Shown here piece by piece: positions 54,683-62,644 of a stretch of DNA of 64,000 nt. A program made the translations under genes and the position numbers. The stretch's first letter is position 1; every line of letters starts with the position of its first letter. This DNA is from an uncultured Eubacteriales bacterium (GTDB taxonomy: Bacteria; Bacillota; Clostridia; Peptostreptococcales; Anaerovoracaceae). The stretch covers positions 1 to 64,000 of the forward strand of contig CAJTYS010000006.1 in NCBI GenBank assembly GCA_910583765.1, in the 5' to 3' direction. The notes under the pieces are model-generated. The model did not search any database. It was not told the origin of the DNA and saw only the letters and a program-made list of their open reading frames with translations.

Positions 54683-56023
54683 TTATCGTTTATTGGAATT
54701 TCTCCAGATTCCCATATGTTCCGCCTCTCGGATCAGACTTTCTCGAAAATCCGGATGAGCCAGAGAAACCAGGGCTTCCGCCCGCTGCCAGGTGTTTTTT
54801 CCTTTCATGTCAGCGATCCCATACTCGGTGACAACATACTGGACGACGCTGCGAGGCGTGGTGCAGATGGAGCCAGGTGCCAGTGTAGGCAGAACGCGGC
54901 TTTTCAAAGTCCCGTCTTTATCCGTGTAACTGGAAGACAGGCAGATGAAGCTTTTGCCGCCCTTGGACAAATAAGCGCCCATGACAAAATCCAGCTGTCC
55001 GCCAGTGCCGGAAATGTGCCGAGTGCCGGCCGATTCCGCGTTCACCTGGGAAAACAGGTCCATGTCAATGGCGTTGTTGATGGAAATGAAATTGTCGTTG
55101 GCGGAAATGACTCGCACATCGTTGGTGTACTCCACCGGCGCGCCCATGACCTCCGGATTCTGGTCGATATATTGATACAGCTTGTCCGTTCCCGCCGCCA
55201 TGCCAAAGACCTGCCGGCCCTTGTCCGTGGTTTTCCGGCGGCCCGTGATCTTTCCCGCTTTGGCGATGTCCACGAACGCGTCGATGTACATTTCTGTGTG
55301 GATCCCCAGGTCTTTCAGGTCCGATTGAGCGATCAATTCACCGACCGCGTTGGGCATGCCACCGATTCCCAGCTGGAGACACGCGCCGTCCGGGATGTGG
55401 GGCAGGATCAGCTGGGCGATTTTCCGATCCACGTCCGTAGGGGCTGGCGTGGACATCTGGGGCAAAGGCGGGTTGGGCCCTTCCACAATGGCGTCCACTT
55501 TGCTGATGTGCAGCTCCGTGTCGTACAGGCCATATGTATGAGGCAGGTTTTCATTGATTTCCACGATGATATGTTTGGCTCTGGCGCACAGCTGGGCTAG
55601 GTGAGAAGGGGAGACGGAAAAAGAGAAATTTCCGAACCGGTCCATGGGCGGCACCTGCATCATCAGCACATCCGCGGGCGGCAGGTGGTCCCGATAAAAG
55701 CGAGGCAGCTCCGAATAGCGCATGGGCGTGAAATACCCCATGCCTTTTTTGAAGATCTTGCGGTCGATTCCCGTGGTGTGCCAGGCCACCCAGGTGAAAT
55801 GCTCCCCCGCGTCCTGGCCTTTGCAGATCTCCGGCATCCATAGGGACGTGCTGCCGTGGACCTTCACATCCTCCAGCTCGTCTTTTCGGGCCGCCAGCGC
55901 CTGGTCTAGGGCATAAGGGTGATTGACGCACCAAGAATAATCCACCCAGTCTCCTGATTTTATGATCTTCACGGCTTCCGCCGCCGTAGTCAGCTTTGCT
56001 TGATATTGTGTTTCGTAGTCCAT
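54683..56023 (-). CDS. Butyryl-CoA/4-hydroxybutyrate-type CoA-transferase
   Basis: A 446-residue CoA-transferase of the acetyl-CoA hydrolase/transferase family, the size of butyryl-CoA:acetate and 4-hydroxybutyrate CoA-transferases. Motifs are QLGIGGMPNAVGELI, GIHTEMYIDAFVDI (catalytic Glu), GTGGQLDFVMGAYLSKGG and VTEYGIADMKGKNTWQRA. The start MDYETQYQAKL is behind AAAGGAAG. A longer frame to 56149 adds 42 residues with no homology. It probably exchanges CoA between butyryl-CoA and acetate, fitting the acyl-CoA dehydrogenases of the window. Confidence 0.92.
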   Translation of the reverse strand: MDYETQYQAKLTTAAEAVKIIKSGDWVDYSWCVNHPYALDQALAARKDELEDVKVHGSTSLWMPEICKGQDAGEHFTWVAWHTTGIDRKIFKKGMGYFTPMRYSELPRFYRDHLPPADVLMMQVPPMDRFGNFSFSVSPSHLAQLCARAKHIIVEINENLPHTYGLYDTELHISKVDAIVEGPNPPLPQMSTPAPTDVDRKIAQLILPHIPDGACLQLGIGGMPNAVGELIAQSDLKDLGIHTEMYIDAFVDIAKAGKITGRRKTTDKGRQVFGMAAGTDKLYQYIDQNPEVMGAPVEYTNDVRVISANDNFISINNAIDMDLFSQVNAESAGTRHISGTGGQLDFVMGAYLSKGGKSFICLSSSYTDKDGTLKSRVLPTLAPGSICTTPRSVVQYVVTEYGIADMKGKNTWQRAEALVSLAHPDFRESLIREAEHMGIWRNSNKR

Positions 56024-56162
56024 GTTACGTACTTCCTTTTTGTGAGATTTTCTAAAGGCTATTTTACCATAAAATCCAGAGGATTCCCATTCCTTCCTTG
56101 GGAAATCAAGAAATGAGAAGTTTGTTTTGAAAATGGAAATAAAGTTCAATCTAATGAAATGG

Positions 56163-56189
56163 TTGATTTTTTAGTCATTTATGTATAAT
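56163..56189 (+). promoter_or_regulatory. Possible promoter of the GNAT pair
   Basis: TTGATT (56163-56168) and TATAAT (56184-56189) are separated by 15 bp, shorter than usual. It lies 52 bp upstream of the first ORF. Confidence 0.4.
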
Positions 56190-56240
56190 ATAAATTTAGA
56201 TGAGCGATCCATTTAGAAATAGTGAGAAGGAGGTGCTATT

Positions 56241-56426
56241 ATGGCTACATCAAGCATCCTTACCAATATTGTGATTCGGGAGCCAAAAAAAGCGGAAGCT
56301 TTAGCGAATGCGCTCGAAGAATCCAGCAATGTCCCTAAGAGAAGGCTTTCTGGGCCAACTATGCCAGTGTTATCTGACAGGGACAAAATTCGTGAGCTTA
56401 TGGCAAAGAAGGTACAGAAAAAATGA
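56241..56426 (+). CDS. 61-residue protein paired with a GNAT, antitoxin-like
   Basis: A small charged protein (MATSSILTNIVIREPKKAEALANALEE...) behind AGAAGGAGG. It overlaps the next gene by 4 bp. The N-terminal ribbon-like segment (NIVIREP) followed by helices is reminiscent of small antitoxins, but no family is certain. Size, order and coupling with an acetyltransferase-like gene resemble type II toxin-antitoxin pairs. Confidence 0.65.
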   Translation: MATSSILTNIVIREPKKAEALANALEESSNVPKRRLSGPTMPVLSDRDKIRELMAKKVQKK

Positions 56427-57007
56427 GAGACTATACAGTTGTAAACATTTTAGACCTGATGGACGCGATCGGAGAAGATGAATCGCGAACCATCCTTTCA
56501 GGATTTTTTTGCCCGAAGAATGCTGAAATCGAAACTTTTGTAAAGAAAAATGCCATTGAGTTCGCAAAAAGGAAAATATCGATCACCTATCTTGTTATTG
56601 ACAATGAGAGCCGAGTGGTAGCGATGTTCGCGCTTACACACAAGGCTGTTCAGATTATGAGCGCAGGTTTGTCATCAACAGTGAGAAAGAAAATTCAGCG
56701 ATATGCGCAACTGGATGAAGAAACAGGAATGTTCACTTTGTCATCTTTTTTGATCGGACAGTTTGGAAAAAATTATCAATACCCAAAAGCTTCAATGCCT
56801 GATGGAGAACAATTGATGGATGCTGTCTTTGAGATTTTGGAGCAAGTTCAACATCAAATTGGCGGAGGTGTCGTGTATCTCGAATGTGAAGAAAAGCCTC
56901 AACTGCTTGAATTCTATCAAAATGAAACGAATCAATTCAAGATATTCGGAGAAAGATTCTCGCGGGCAGAAGGAATAAAATACATACAGCTGCTGAAAAT
57001 ATTTTGA
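56423..57007 (+). CDS. GNAT-like acetyltransferase, possible toxin partner
   Basis: A 194-residue protein with a GNAT-like order: an early helical part, a central strand (ITYLVIDNESRVVAMFALTHKA), FLIGQFGKNYQ at the place of the acetyl-CoA pocket, and VVYLECEEKPQLLEFYQNETNQFKIFGER typical of the last GNAT strands. Closest in layout to GNATs that pair with a small upstream protein. The ATG overlaps the stop of the 61-residue gene. Activity not proven. Confidence 0.7.
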   Translation: MRDYTVVNILDLMDAIGEDESRTILSGFFCPKNAEIETFVKKNAIEFAKRKISITYLVIDNESRVVAMFALTHKAVQIMSAGLSSTVRKKIQRYAQLDEETGMFTLSSFLIGQFGKNYQYPKASMPDGEQLMDAVFEILEQVQHQIGGGVVYLECEEKPQLLEFYQNETNQFKIFGERFSRAEGIKYIQLLKIF

Positions 57008-57128
57008 TACCCAAAGATTGGTGGAAAAGCCGGTTGAGCCGTTAAACCCTGATAGTCCTTTGATTTATGGAGATAATGAGTAAAACCAGAGGTGTGCGTT
57101 CATCTTTTAACGGGTATCATTTCCCCAC

Positions 57129-57157
57129 TTGACAAGGAGCAGGCGAACACATATAAT
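57129..57157 (+). promoter_or_regulatory. Consensus promoter of the cobalamin-controlled operon
   Basis: TTGACA (57129-57134), 17-bp spacer, TATAAT (57152-57157): a perfect consensus sigma-A promoter. Transcription would begin near 57164, just ahead of the riboswitch core. Confidence 0.85.
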
Positions 57158-57164
57158 TTATGCC

Positions 57165-57350
57165 ATGACAACAACATACTTTGGGCAAAGACAATTTTGG
57201 AAGCTGGTGAAAATCCGGCACTGTGTCTCAGCAACCGTGATATCCGCGAAAGGATTGGCGCTTTGAGCGCGAGCCACTGGAGCAAGAAACGCTTTGGGAA
57301 GGCATCCTAGTAGGCAAAGGATTCAGTCGGTAGACCTGTGTTTGCTCGAA
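57165..57350 (+). ncRNA. Cobalamin (B12) riboswitch
   Basis: The conserved core is readable: GGAAGCTGGTGAAAATCC with GCAACCGTGA (57198-57240), then the GCCACTGG (57273-57280) and GGGAAGGC (57296-57303) pair of boxes, and AGTCGGTAGACCTG (57325-57338), which corresponds to the usual AGTCAGGAGACCTG. The outer P1 stem is not clearly resolved. It sits between a consensus promoter and a terminator hairpin, upstream of DUF4430 and ECF transporter genes. Confidence 0.9.
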
Positions 57351-57477
57351 ACGAAAGTCTTCTGAGATGGGGCAAAGTTTACACCAGGGATCACAGCGAA
57401 AACCGCAGCATGAGGCATGGAAATGGCCTGTGGCATGTTTATGGAAAAGCAGTGAAACAAGCAGCAAGTAAATCAAG

Positions 57478-57504
57478 CACGCAGTCAGAGACTGGGTGTT
57501 TTTT
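57478..57504 (+). terminator. Intrinsic terminator of the riboswitch expression platform
   Basis: CACGCAGTC and GACTGGGTG form a stem around an AGA loop, followed by six T residues. It lies 130 bp past the aptamer and 115 bp before the first gene, so it likely ends transcription when cobalamin is bound. No gene was seen in 57008-57618; the rest of this stretch is leader RNA. Confidence 0.75.
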
Positions 57505-57618
57505 CGTATACAGGAAATGTTCGTCAATGACGAGTTTAACGGGATATTAACAAGGTCTGACGCTAGGCGAAAACCAGCGAAAGGCGATCAAAGACATTGC
57601 GCATGAAGAGGAGAAAAG

Positions 57619-58329
57619 ATGATGAAAAGGAAAAACAAAAGTAGGCTAGCAGCGATCCTAGTGATCTCCATGGTCACAGTGCTCCTGGCATTTGGCATGG
57701 CTGGATGTTCCTCAAGCACAGAGCAGGCAGCGGAGGAACCTGGCACTGCGCCTGCTGCGGAGCAAAGCGTGGAGAAGGAGGCTAATGCGGCCAGCCAGGA
57801 AGAAACCACCGAGGCGGCTGCGAAAGCCAGCGAGACGACAGGGACCACAAAGGCCCAGGAGCAGACAACGGCGACCACCAAAGCCGCGGAAAAATCCACG
57901 ACCAAAGCCAAGAAATCCGAAGCAGCGAAAAAGCCTGCTCATGCCACAAAGACGGCGAAGGATGAAAAGAAATCCACCACAAAAAAGCCGACTAAAAACA
58001 CCACAAAGAAAGCTACGAAAAAACCGACCACCAAAACCACGCAGGCCAATGTGTGTTACGTGACAGTGGACGGCTATTGCAGCGGCAAAAGCGTTTCCCT
58101 CCAGGGCGGCGACACGGCTTATTCAGTGCTCAAGCAGAGCGGGGCCAGCGTCAGCGCGGAAAAGTCCCAGTACGGCCTTTACGTAAAAGGGATCAACGGC
58201 CGCTTTGAATTCGATGAAGGACCAGCCAGCGGCTGGAAGTATTCGGTCAACGGTTCTTCGCCAAGCAAATCCGCTGACAAATGCAGCGTGAGCAAAGGCG
58301 ATGTGGTGAAATGGTACTATGTGAAATAG
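57619..58329 (+). CDS. DUF4430 (transcobalamin-like) lipoprotein
   Basis: A 236-residue lipoprotein. The signal peptide ends in a lipobox (MAGC, Cys30). Residues about 31-145 are a low-complexity Thr/Lys/Ala/Glu linker that could span the wall. The C-terminal domain (about 147-236) is DUF4430, related to the transcobalamin/intrinsic-factor C-terminal domain: QGGDTAYSVLKQSGA, GLYVKGINGRFEFDEGPASGWKYSVNG and KGDVVKWYYVK. It is the first gene after the cobalamin riboswitch, and its likely task is to capture cobamides at the cell surface. Binding is inferred. Confidence 0.88.
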   Translation: MMKRKNKSRLAAILVISMVTVLLAFGMAGCSSSTEQAAEEPGTAPAAEQSVEKEANAASQEETTEAAAKASETTGTTKAQEQTTATTKAAEKSTTKAKKSEAAKKPAHATKTAKDEKKSTTKKPTKNTTKKATKKPTTKTTQANVCYVTVDGYCSGKSVSLQGGDTAYSVLKQSGASVSAEKSQYGLYVKGINGRFEFDEGPASGWKYSVNGSSPSKSADKCSVSKGDVVKWYYVK

Positions 58330-58378
58330 AGAGGATGCTACTTGATTGTAGAGCAATTTAGAGAAAGGAACAGGTAAG

Positions 58379-60343
58379 ATGAAAAAACGGATCTTTTCAT
58401 GGATGATGGCTTTGATCATGGCAGTGACCATGATGTTCGGCAGCAGCGCAGCGGCATTTGCCGGGACAGGCGATGAACTGGCAGCCGACGCTAAATCAGC
58501 TGGCGGCAAAAACGTGGGAGGGCTGCAATGGTCTTTCTCCCCGCCAAGTGACGCGTCCGGCATTGTACCGGGGAAATATATCACGTCTCCGGCCATGTGC
58601 AAGGGCTACCTTTATGTGGCGGCAGGCAAGACCTTGTACAAGATCGATAAAAACACAGGAAACATAGCGGGGAAGGCCGCGCTTTCAAAGGGCTGCGCCT
58701 TCTGGGGCATCGCGCCTACCGTGGATGAAAAGGGCAACAGGATCTTCGTTGCCCAGGACGGCGCGACCGTGGCCATTGTGAACGCGGAAACCATGGCAGT
58801 CATCAAAGAGGTGAATTACGCATCAGGAGAAGCCAATCACCAGGGCATTTCTCCTGTGATTTATGACAAAAACACCCATAGTATTTATACCGGTTCCTGG
58901 ACTGGAAAATCCGGGGTCGGCGGCACTTACGCCAGGATCGACTTGAATAGACTGAATGAAGCGGACCAAGGCGTGACAGTCTTGGCGCAGGATGAGAACC
59001 GGGGCTTTTACTGGGCAGGTGCGTGCGTCAAGGATAACAAAGTGGTATTCGGTTCCGAGGCATATAATGGAAAGTCAAAGTTATTCGCATATGATTTAAA
59101 CAGCAATACGTGCCAATCAGCGGATCTGAACGCGTCCGTCCGTTCCACCATCGTCAGTCATGGTTCTGCGTACTACGTTGCCACTTATGACGGTAAGCTG
59201 TATAAATTTGGATTGGATGACGGGGTTCCGAGCATCAAAGGCGGCCCTGTAAGCCTGCCGGGAGGTGGGAGCATTTGCACGCCAGTGGTTTACAATAACA
59301 AGATGTACGTTGGCGGAAACACAGGCATCGCAGTCATTGATCCTGATGCTATGAGCACGGTCAACACTTTGAGCACGCCTGGAAAAGTGCCGAGCGTAAC
59401 CATTAAAGATGAAAATCACATTTACTGTACCTATTATAAGGAACCCGGCGGCATTTATAATGCCGCCGTTGGGACCGACTATTTCATTCCGGACAAAGAC
59501 ATGCAGCAGTACGGGATTTCCAGCATTATCGCTGACGGTGACATGCTGTATTACAAAAATGACAGCGGCAACCTGATGGCCGTGAAGCCAGCCTATTCCA
59601 TAGAAGGCGCGCAGATTTCCTGGAAGAGCCAGAAGTTCGTTTACAATGGAAAAGAGCAAAGGCCTCAAGGCATCACAGTGACCTTAAACGGCAAGCAGCT
59701 GGCCGCTGGGACCGATTACCGGGTCGCTTATGAAAACAACGTTAATGCGGGGACTGGAAAAGTGGTCGTGACCGGCACCGGAGAATACGCCAGGACCATC
59801 AGCAAGACCTTTACCATTGAGAAGGCCAGCATCGCCAAGGCTTCTGTGAAGCTGGCGAAATCCTCTTTCGCCTATAACGGAAAGGCGAGAAAGCCGGCTG
59901 TGACCGTGACCTTAAACGGAAAAAAGCTGACTTCCAAGGACTACAACGCGGCTTATGCGGGCGGCAGAAAAAAAGTGGGGACATATAAAGTCACAGTAAA
60001 AGGAACAGGCAATTACACAGGGACTGCAGCTAAGGCCGCCAAGTTCAAGATTCTGCCGCAAAAGACCACCATTTCTAAAATGGCTGAGGGCAAGAAATCC
60101 ATGACCGTGAAATGGAAGAAGAAAACAGCTCAAACAGCGGGATATCAGATTCAGTACGGCTTGAAAAAGAACTTCAAAGGCGCGAAGACCGCAGTGGTTC
60201 GTAAAAACAAAACCACTTCCAAAGAGATCACCAAACTGAAAGCTAACAAGAAGTATCACGTTCGTGTTCGGACTTATCAAAAGGCAGGCGGAAAAACTTA
60301 TTATTCCCCTTGGTCCAAAGCCAAGTCCGTCAAAATAAAATAA
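58379..60343 (+). CDS. Secreted beta-propeller surface protein with MBG-like repeats and Fn3-like tail
   Basis: A 654-residue exported protein. After the signal peptide comes a PQQ-like/beta-propeller domain (about 45-405) with repeated blades such as GYLYVAAGKTLYKIDKNTGN, SAYYVATYDGKLYKFGLDDG and NNKMYVGGNTGIAVIDPD. Two MBG-like repeats (FVYNGKEQRPQGITVTL, FAYNGKARKPAVTVTL) and a Lys-rich Fn3-like module (YYSPWSKAKSVKIK) follow. It lies 49 bp after the DUF4430 gene and belongs to the same operon. It may hold or present the ligand; its exact role is unknown. Confidence 0.85.
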   Translation: MKKRIFSWMMALIMAVTMMFGSSAAAFAGTGDELAADAKSAGGKNVGGLQWSFSPPSDASGIVPGKYITSPAMCKGYLYVAAGKTLYKIDKNTGNIAGKAALSKGCAFWGIAPTVDEKGNRIFVAQDGATVAIVNAETMAVIKEVNYASGEANHQGISPVIYDKNTHSIYTGSWTGKSGVGGTYARIDLNRLNEADQGVTVLAQDENRGFYWAGACVKDNKVVFGSEAYNGKSKLFAYDLNSNTCQSADLNASVRSTIVSHGSAYYVATYDGKLYKFGLDDGVPSIKGGPVSLPGGGSICTPVVYNNKMYVGGNTGIAVIDPDAMSTVNTLSTPGKVPSVTIKDENHIYCTYYKEPGGIYNAAVGTDYFIPDKDMQQYGISSIIADGDMLYYKNDSGNLMAVKPAYSIEGAQISWKSQKFVYNGKEQRPQGITVTLNGKQLAAGTDYRVAYENNVNAGTGKVVVTGTGEYARTISKTFTIEKASIAKASVKLAKSSFAYNGKARKPAVTVTLNGKKLTSKDYNAAYAGGRKKVGTYKVTVKGTGNYTGTAAKAAKFKILPQKTTISKMAEGKKSMTVKWKKKTAQTAGYQIQYGLKKNFKGAKTAVVRKNKTTSKEITKLKANKKYHVRVRTYQKAGGKTYYSPWSKAKSVKIK

Positions 60344-60375
60344 AGATTTCATGAAAGAAGTGAAAGGAGAAACCA

Positions 60376-61731
60376 ATGAAAAAACGATTATTATCACTAT
60401 TAACCACAGGCGTGGTGGCTGCCACCATGCTCTTTAGCGGCAGCGCCGCCGCCTTTGCCGCAGACGCAGGCAAGACTCCGGCTCCAGAAGTGACCGCGAA
60501 GGTGGAAGTCAGCATGCAGTCCGGCTATAGCTTTATCATGTGTCATGAAACCATTCCGGTCAGCTCCCGGACTTCCCTGGAGTATGGGTATGAAGACGCA
60601 GAAGATTATGCGGCAGCTGGCAAAGTCACTGCTTTAGACGTGATGTTGGCTATGCATAAAGCGTATTATGGGGATTCTTTTACTAAGGATACGCAAGGAC
60701 AGTACGTTGAAGTAACAAGCGGGCAGGCTTCCGGCTACTATCTCCCAAGAGCCTTTAGAAACTTAGTGAGCACAGGTTACTATCTGAATGACGAATACGT
60801 AAGCACTTCTAACACAGAGGTGAAGGATGGCGATAAGTTCGATTGGTATGAATATCAGGATCAAGGAACATGGTCGGATAAGTATACGTATTTTTCCAAG
60901 GATGGCAAATCCAATAGAGAATACACAGGAGTAAAAAACACAGAGATCGCGATTGAACTGTTCGGCACAACAGGTCAGTACGATGCTGCTTGGAAGCCAA
61001 TCATGGGAGCGGCTCCAAACGCCAACATCTACCTTGCGGACCAGAACACTGGCAGAAGACTGGGCAGCTCAATCGCCAAGACGGACGCAAACGGCAAGGC
61101 TGTTGTGAAATTCGATAAAGCGGGCACTTACTATCTGACTGCTACAAGACCTGCGGCAGACGGTTACATCACCATGCCGTGGTGCAAGGTGACAGTGGAA
61201 GGAAAGGCACAGGCCATCACTGCCAAATCCCTGACAAAGACTTACAGCAAGAACAAAAAGTTCAGCCTCAACGTCAAAGCGGAAGGCAAACTGTCCTATG
61301 CTTCCAGCAACACAAAAGTGGCCACCATCGACAGTAAGGGCAAAGTGACCATCAAGGGAACAGGCAAAACCACCATCACCATCAAAGCCGCTGAAACAGA
61401 CACTTACAGCGCGGCAACAAAGAAGATCACTCTGACTATAAAACCGAAAAAAGCTGCGGGCGTGGCGCTGACAGCGAAGAGAAAAGCCATCGGTGTTTCT
61501 TGGAACAAGGACAGCAAAGCCAGCGGGTACCAGATCCTTTGCGCCACCAATTCCAAGTTCACCAAAGGCAAGAAAACTGTCACGGTAAAGAACGCTAAAA
61601 CCACGAAGAAGACAGTTTCCAAGCTGAAAGCGAGAAAGACTTACTATGTGAAAGTGAGAGCTTATAAAACCGTAAGTGGTAAAAAGATCTACGGTGCTTA
61701 CAGCGCGGTAAAGAAAATCAAAACCAGATAA
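60376..61731 (+). CDS. Surface protein with DUF4430-like domain, Big_2-like domain and Fn3-like tail
   Basis: A 451-residue exported protein (signal peptide ending AAAFA). Residues about 38-170 resemble DUF4430-type domains: KVTALDVMLAMHKAYYGDSF, GYYLNDEYVS and EVKDGDKFDWYEYQD. Then come a carboxypeptidase-regulatory/Ig-like segment (DANGKAVVKFDKAGTYYLTA), a Big_2-like domain (SSNTKVATIDSKGKVTIKG) and a Fn3-like module (YYVKVRAYKTVSGKK). With the lipoprotein upstream it makes two DUF4430-type proteins under one B12 riboswitch. Confidence 0.82.
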   Translation: MKKRLLSLLTTGVVAATMLFSGSAAAFAADAGKTPAPEVTAKVEVSMQSGYSFIMCHETIPVSSRTSLEYGYEDAEDYAAAGKVTALDVMLAMHKAYYGDSFTKDTQGQYVEVTSGQASGYYLPRAFRNLVSTGYYLNDEYVSTSNTEVKDGDKFDWYEYQDQGTWSDKYTYFSKDGKSNREYTGVKNTEIAIELFGTTGQYDAAWKPIMGAAPNANIYLADQNTGRRLGSSIAKTDANGKAVVKFDKAGTYYLTATRPAADGYITMPWCKVTVEGKAQAITAKSLTKTYSKNKKFSLNVKAEGKLSYASSNTKVATIDSKGKVTIKGTGKTTITIKAAETDTYSAATKKITLTIKPKKAAGVALTAKRKAIGVSWNKDSKASGYQILCATNSKFTKGKKTVTVKNAKTTKKTVSKLKARKTYYVKVRAYKTVSGKKIYGAYSAVKKIKTR

Positions 61732-61756
61732 ATAAACGATAAGCAGGTGAATTTCA

Positions 61757-62644
61757 TTGAAAAGCGTGTTTTCGACCTGCCATCCAGCAGTTAACTTTGG
61801 CTGGTTCTGCGGGGTCATTGGCATCGGGATCTTTCTCATTCATCCGGTGTTTCTGGCCATCGCAGTGCTGGCCTCCGTTTGTTACGCATTGCTGCTGGGG
61901 GGCAAAGGCACATTAAAATTCATCGCGTGTTTTCTGCTTCCCATGATCTTAGTGGTGACAGTGGTGAACGCGCTGGTGAATCCAAGGGGAAGCACGGTGC
62001 TATATTATACGGAGTACAGCCAGATTACGATGGAGGCAGGGATTTACGGTCTAACCACAGGCCTGATGCTTGCCACTATCCTACTCTGGTTTTCCTGCTA
62101 TAATCAAGTAATGACCAGCGACAAATTCGTATACTTGTTCGGGAAGCTCATTCCGGCGGTTTCCCTGATTTTTTCCATGGTCATGCGTTTTGTCCCCAAT
62201 TTTAAAATGCAAATCAAAAAAATTTCTGAAGCTCAGCGCTGTATTGGGCGGGATGTGACCAACGGACGGATCAGAGATAAAATCCATCACGGAATCCTGA
62301 TCGTGTCCATCATGTTCACCTGGGCACTGGAAAACGCCATTGACTCCGCTGATTCCATGCGTTCTCGGGGGTATGGCTTGAAAAACAGGAGCACATTTTC
62401 CCTTTACCGGTTCGACAGACGGGACGTGTCTGCCGCGGCTTTGCTGGCGGTGGTAACGGGTATCGTGCTGGCGGGCATGGCTCTGGGAAAGTGCTCCATG
62501 GAATTTTATCCCCAGATCGTTATGGCAGATTTTGACTGGTTCAGCGCGGTCATTTATGGGGCCTATGGGATCTTGTGTTTCTTTCCCATATTGATGGAAG
62601 TAAAAGAGGTGATCACTTGGAAACGTTTACAGTCAAAAATGTAA
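61757..62644 (+). CDS. ecfT: ECF transporter transmembrane component EcfT (CbiQ-like)
   Basis: A 295-residue membrane protein with several hydrophobic segments. The T-component signatures are visible: the HPAVNF start, the KISEAQRCIGRD loop and a late ADSMRSRGYGLKNRS, which holds the Ala-Arg-Gly coupling-helix motif that contacts the ATPases. The start is TTG at 61757 behind AGGTGA. It overlaps the ATPase gene by 28 bp. No substrate-binding S component is seen in the window; it may lie just downstream. Confidence 0.9.
   Translation: MKSVFSTCHPAVNFGWFCGVIGIGIFLIHPVFLAIAVLASVCYALLLGGKGTLKFIACFLLPMILVVTVVNALVNPRGSTVLYYTEYSQITMEAGIYGLTTGLMLATILLWFSCYNQVMTSDKFVYLFGKLIPAVSLIFSMVMRFVPNFKMQIKKISEAQRCIGRDVTNGRIRDKIHHGILIVSIMFTWALENAIDSADSMRSRGYGLKNRSTFSLYRFDRRDVSAAALLAVVTGIVLAGMALGKCSMEFYPQIVMADFDWFSAVIYGAYGILCFFPILMEVKEVITWKRLQSKM

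Noticed and set aside
57092..57310. A 72-residue ORF (MCVHLLTGIISPLDK...) between the GNAT gene and the DUF4430 gene
   Set aside because: It lies over the consensus promoter and the cobalamin riboswitch core, has no ribosome site, and its apparent peptide is simply the translated aptamer.
57137..57347. A GAGCA...AACACA stretch that could pair with TGTGTT...TGCTC as the riboswitch P1 stem
   Set aside because: The 5' arm lies between the -35 and -10 boxes of the promoter, so it would not be in the transcript.
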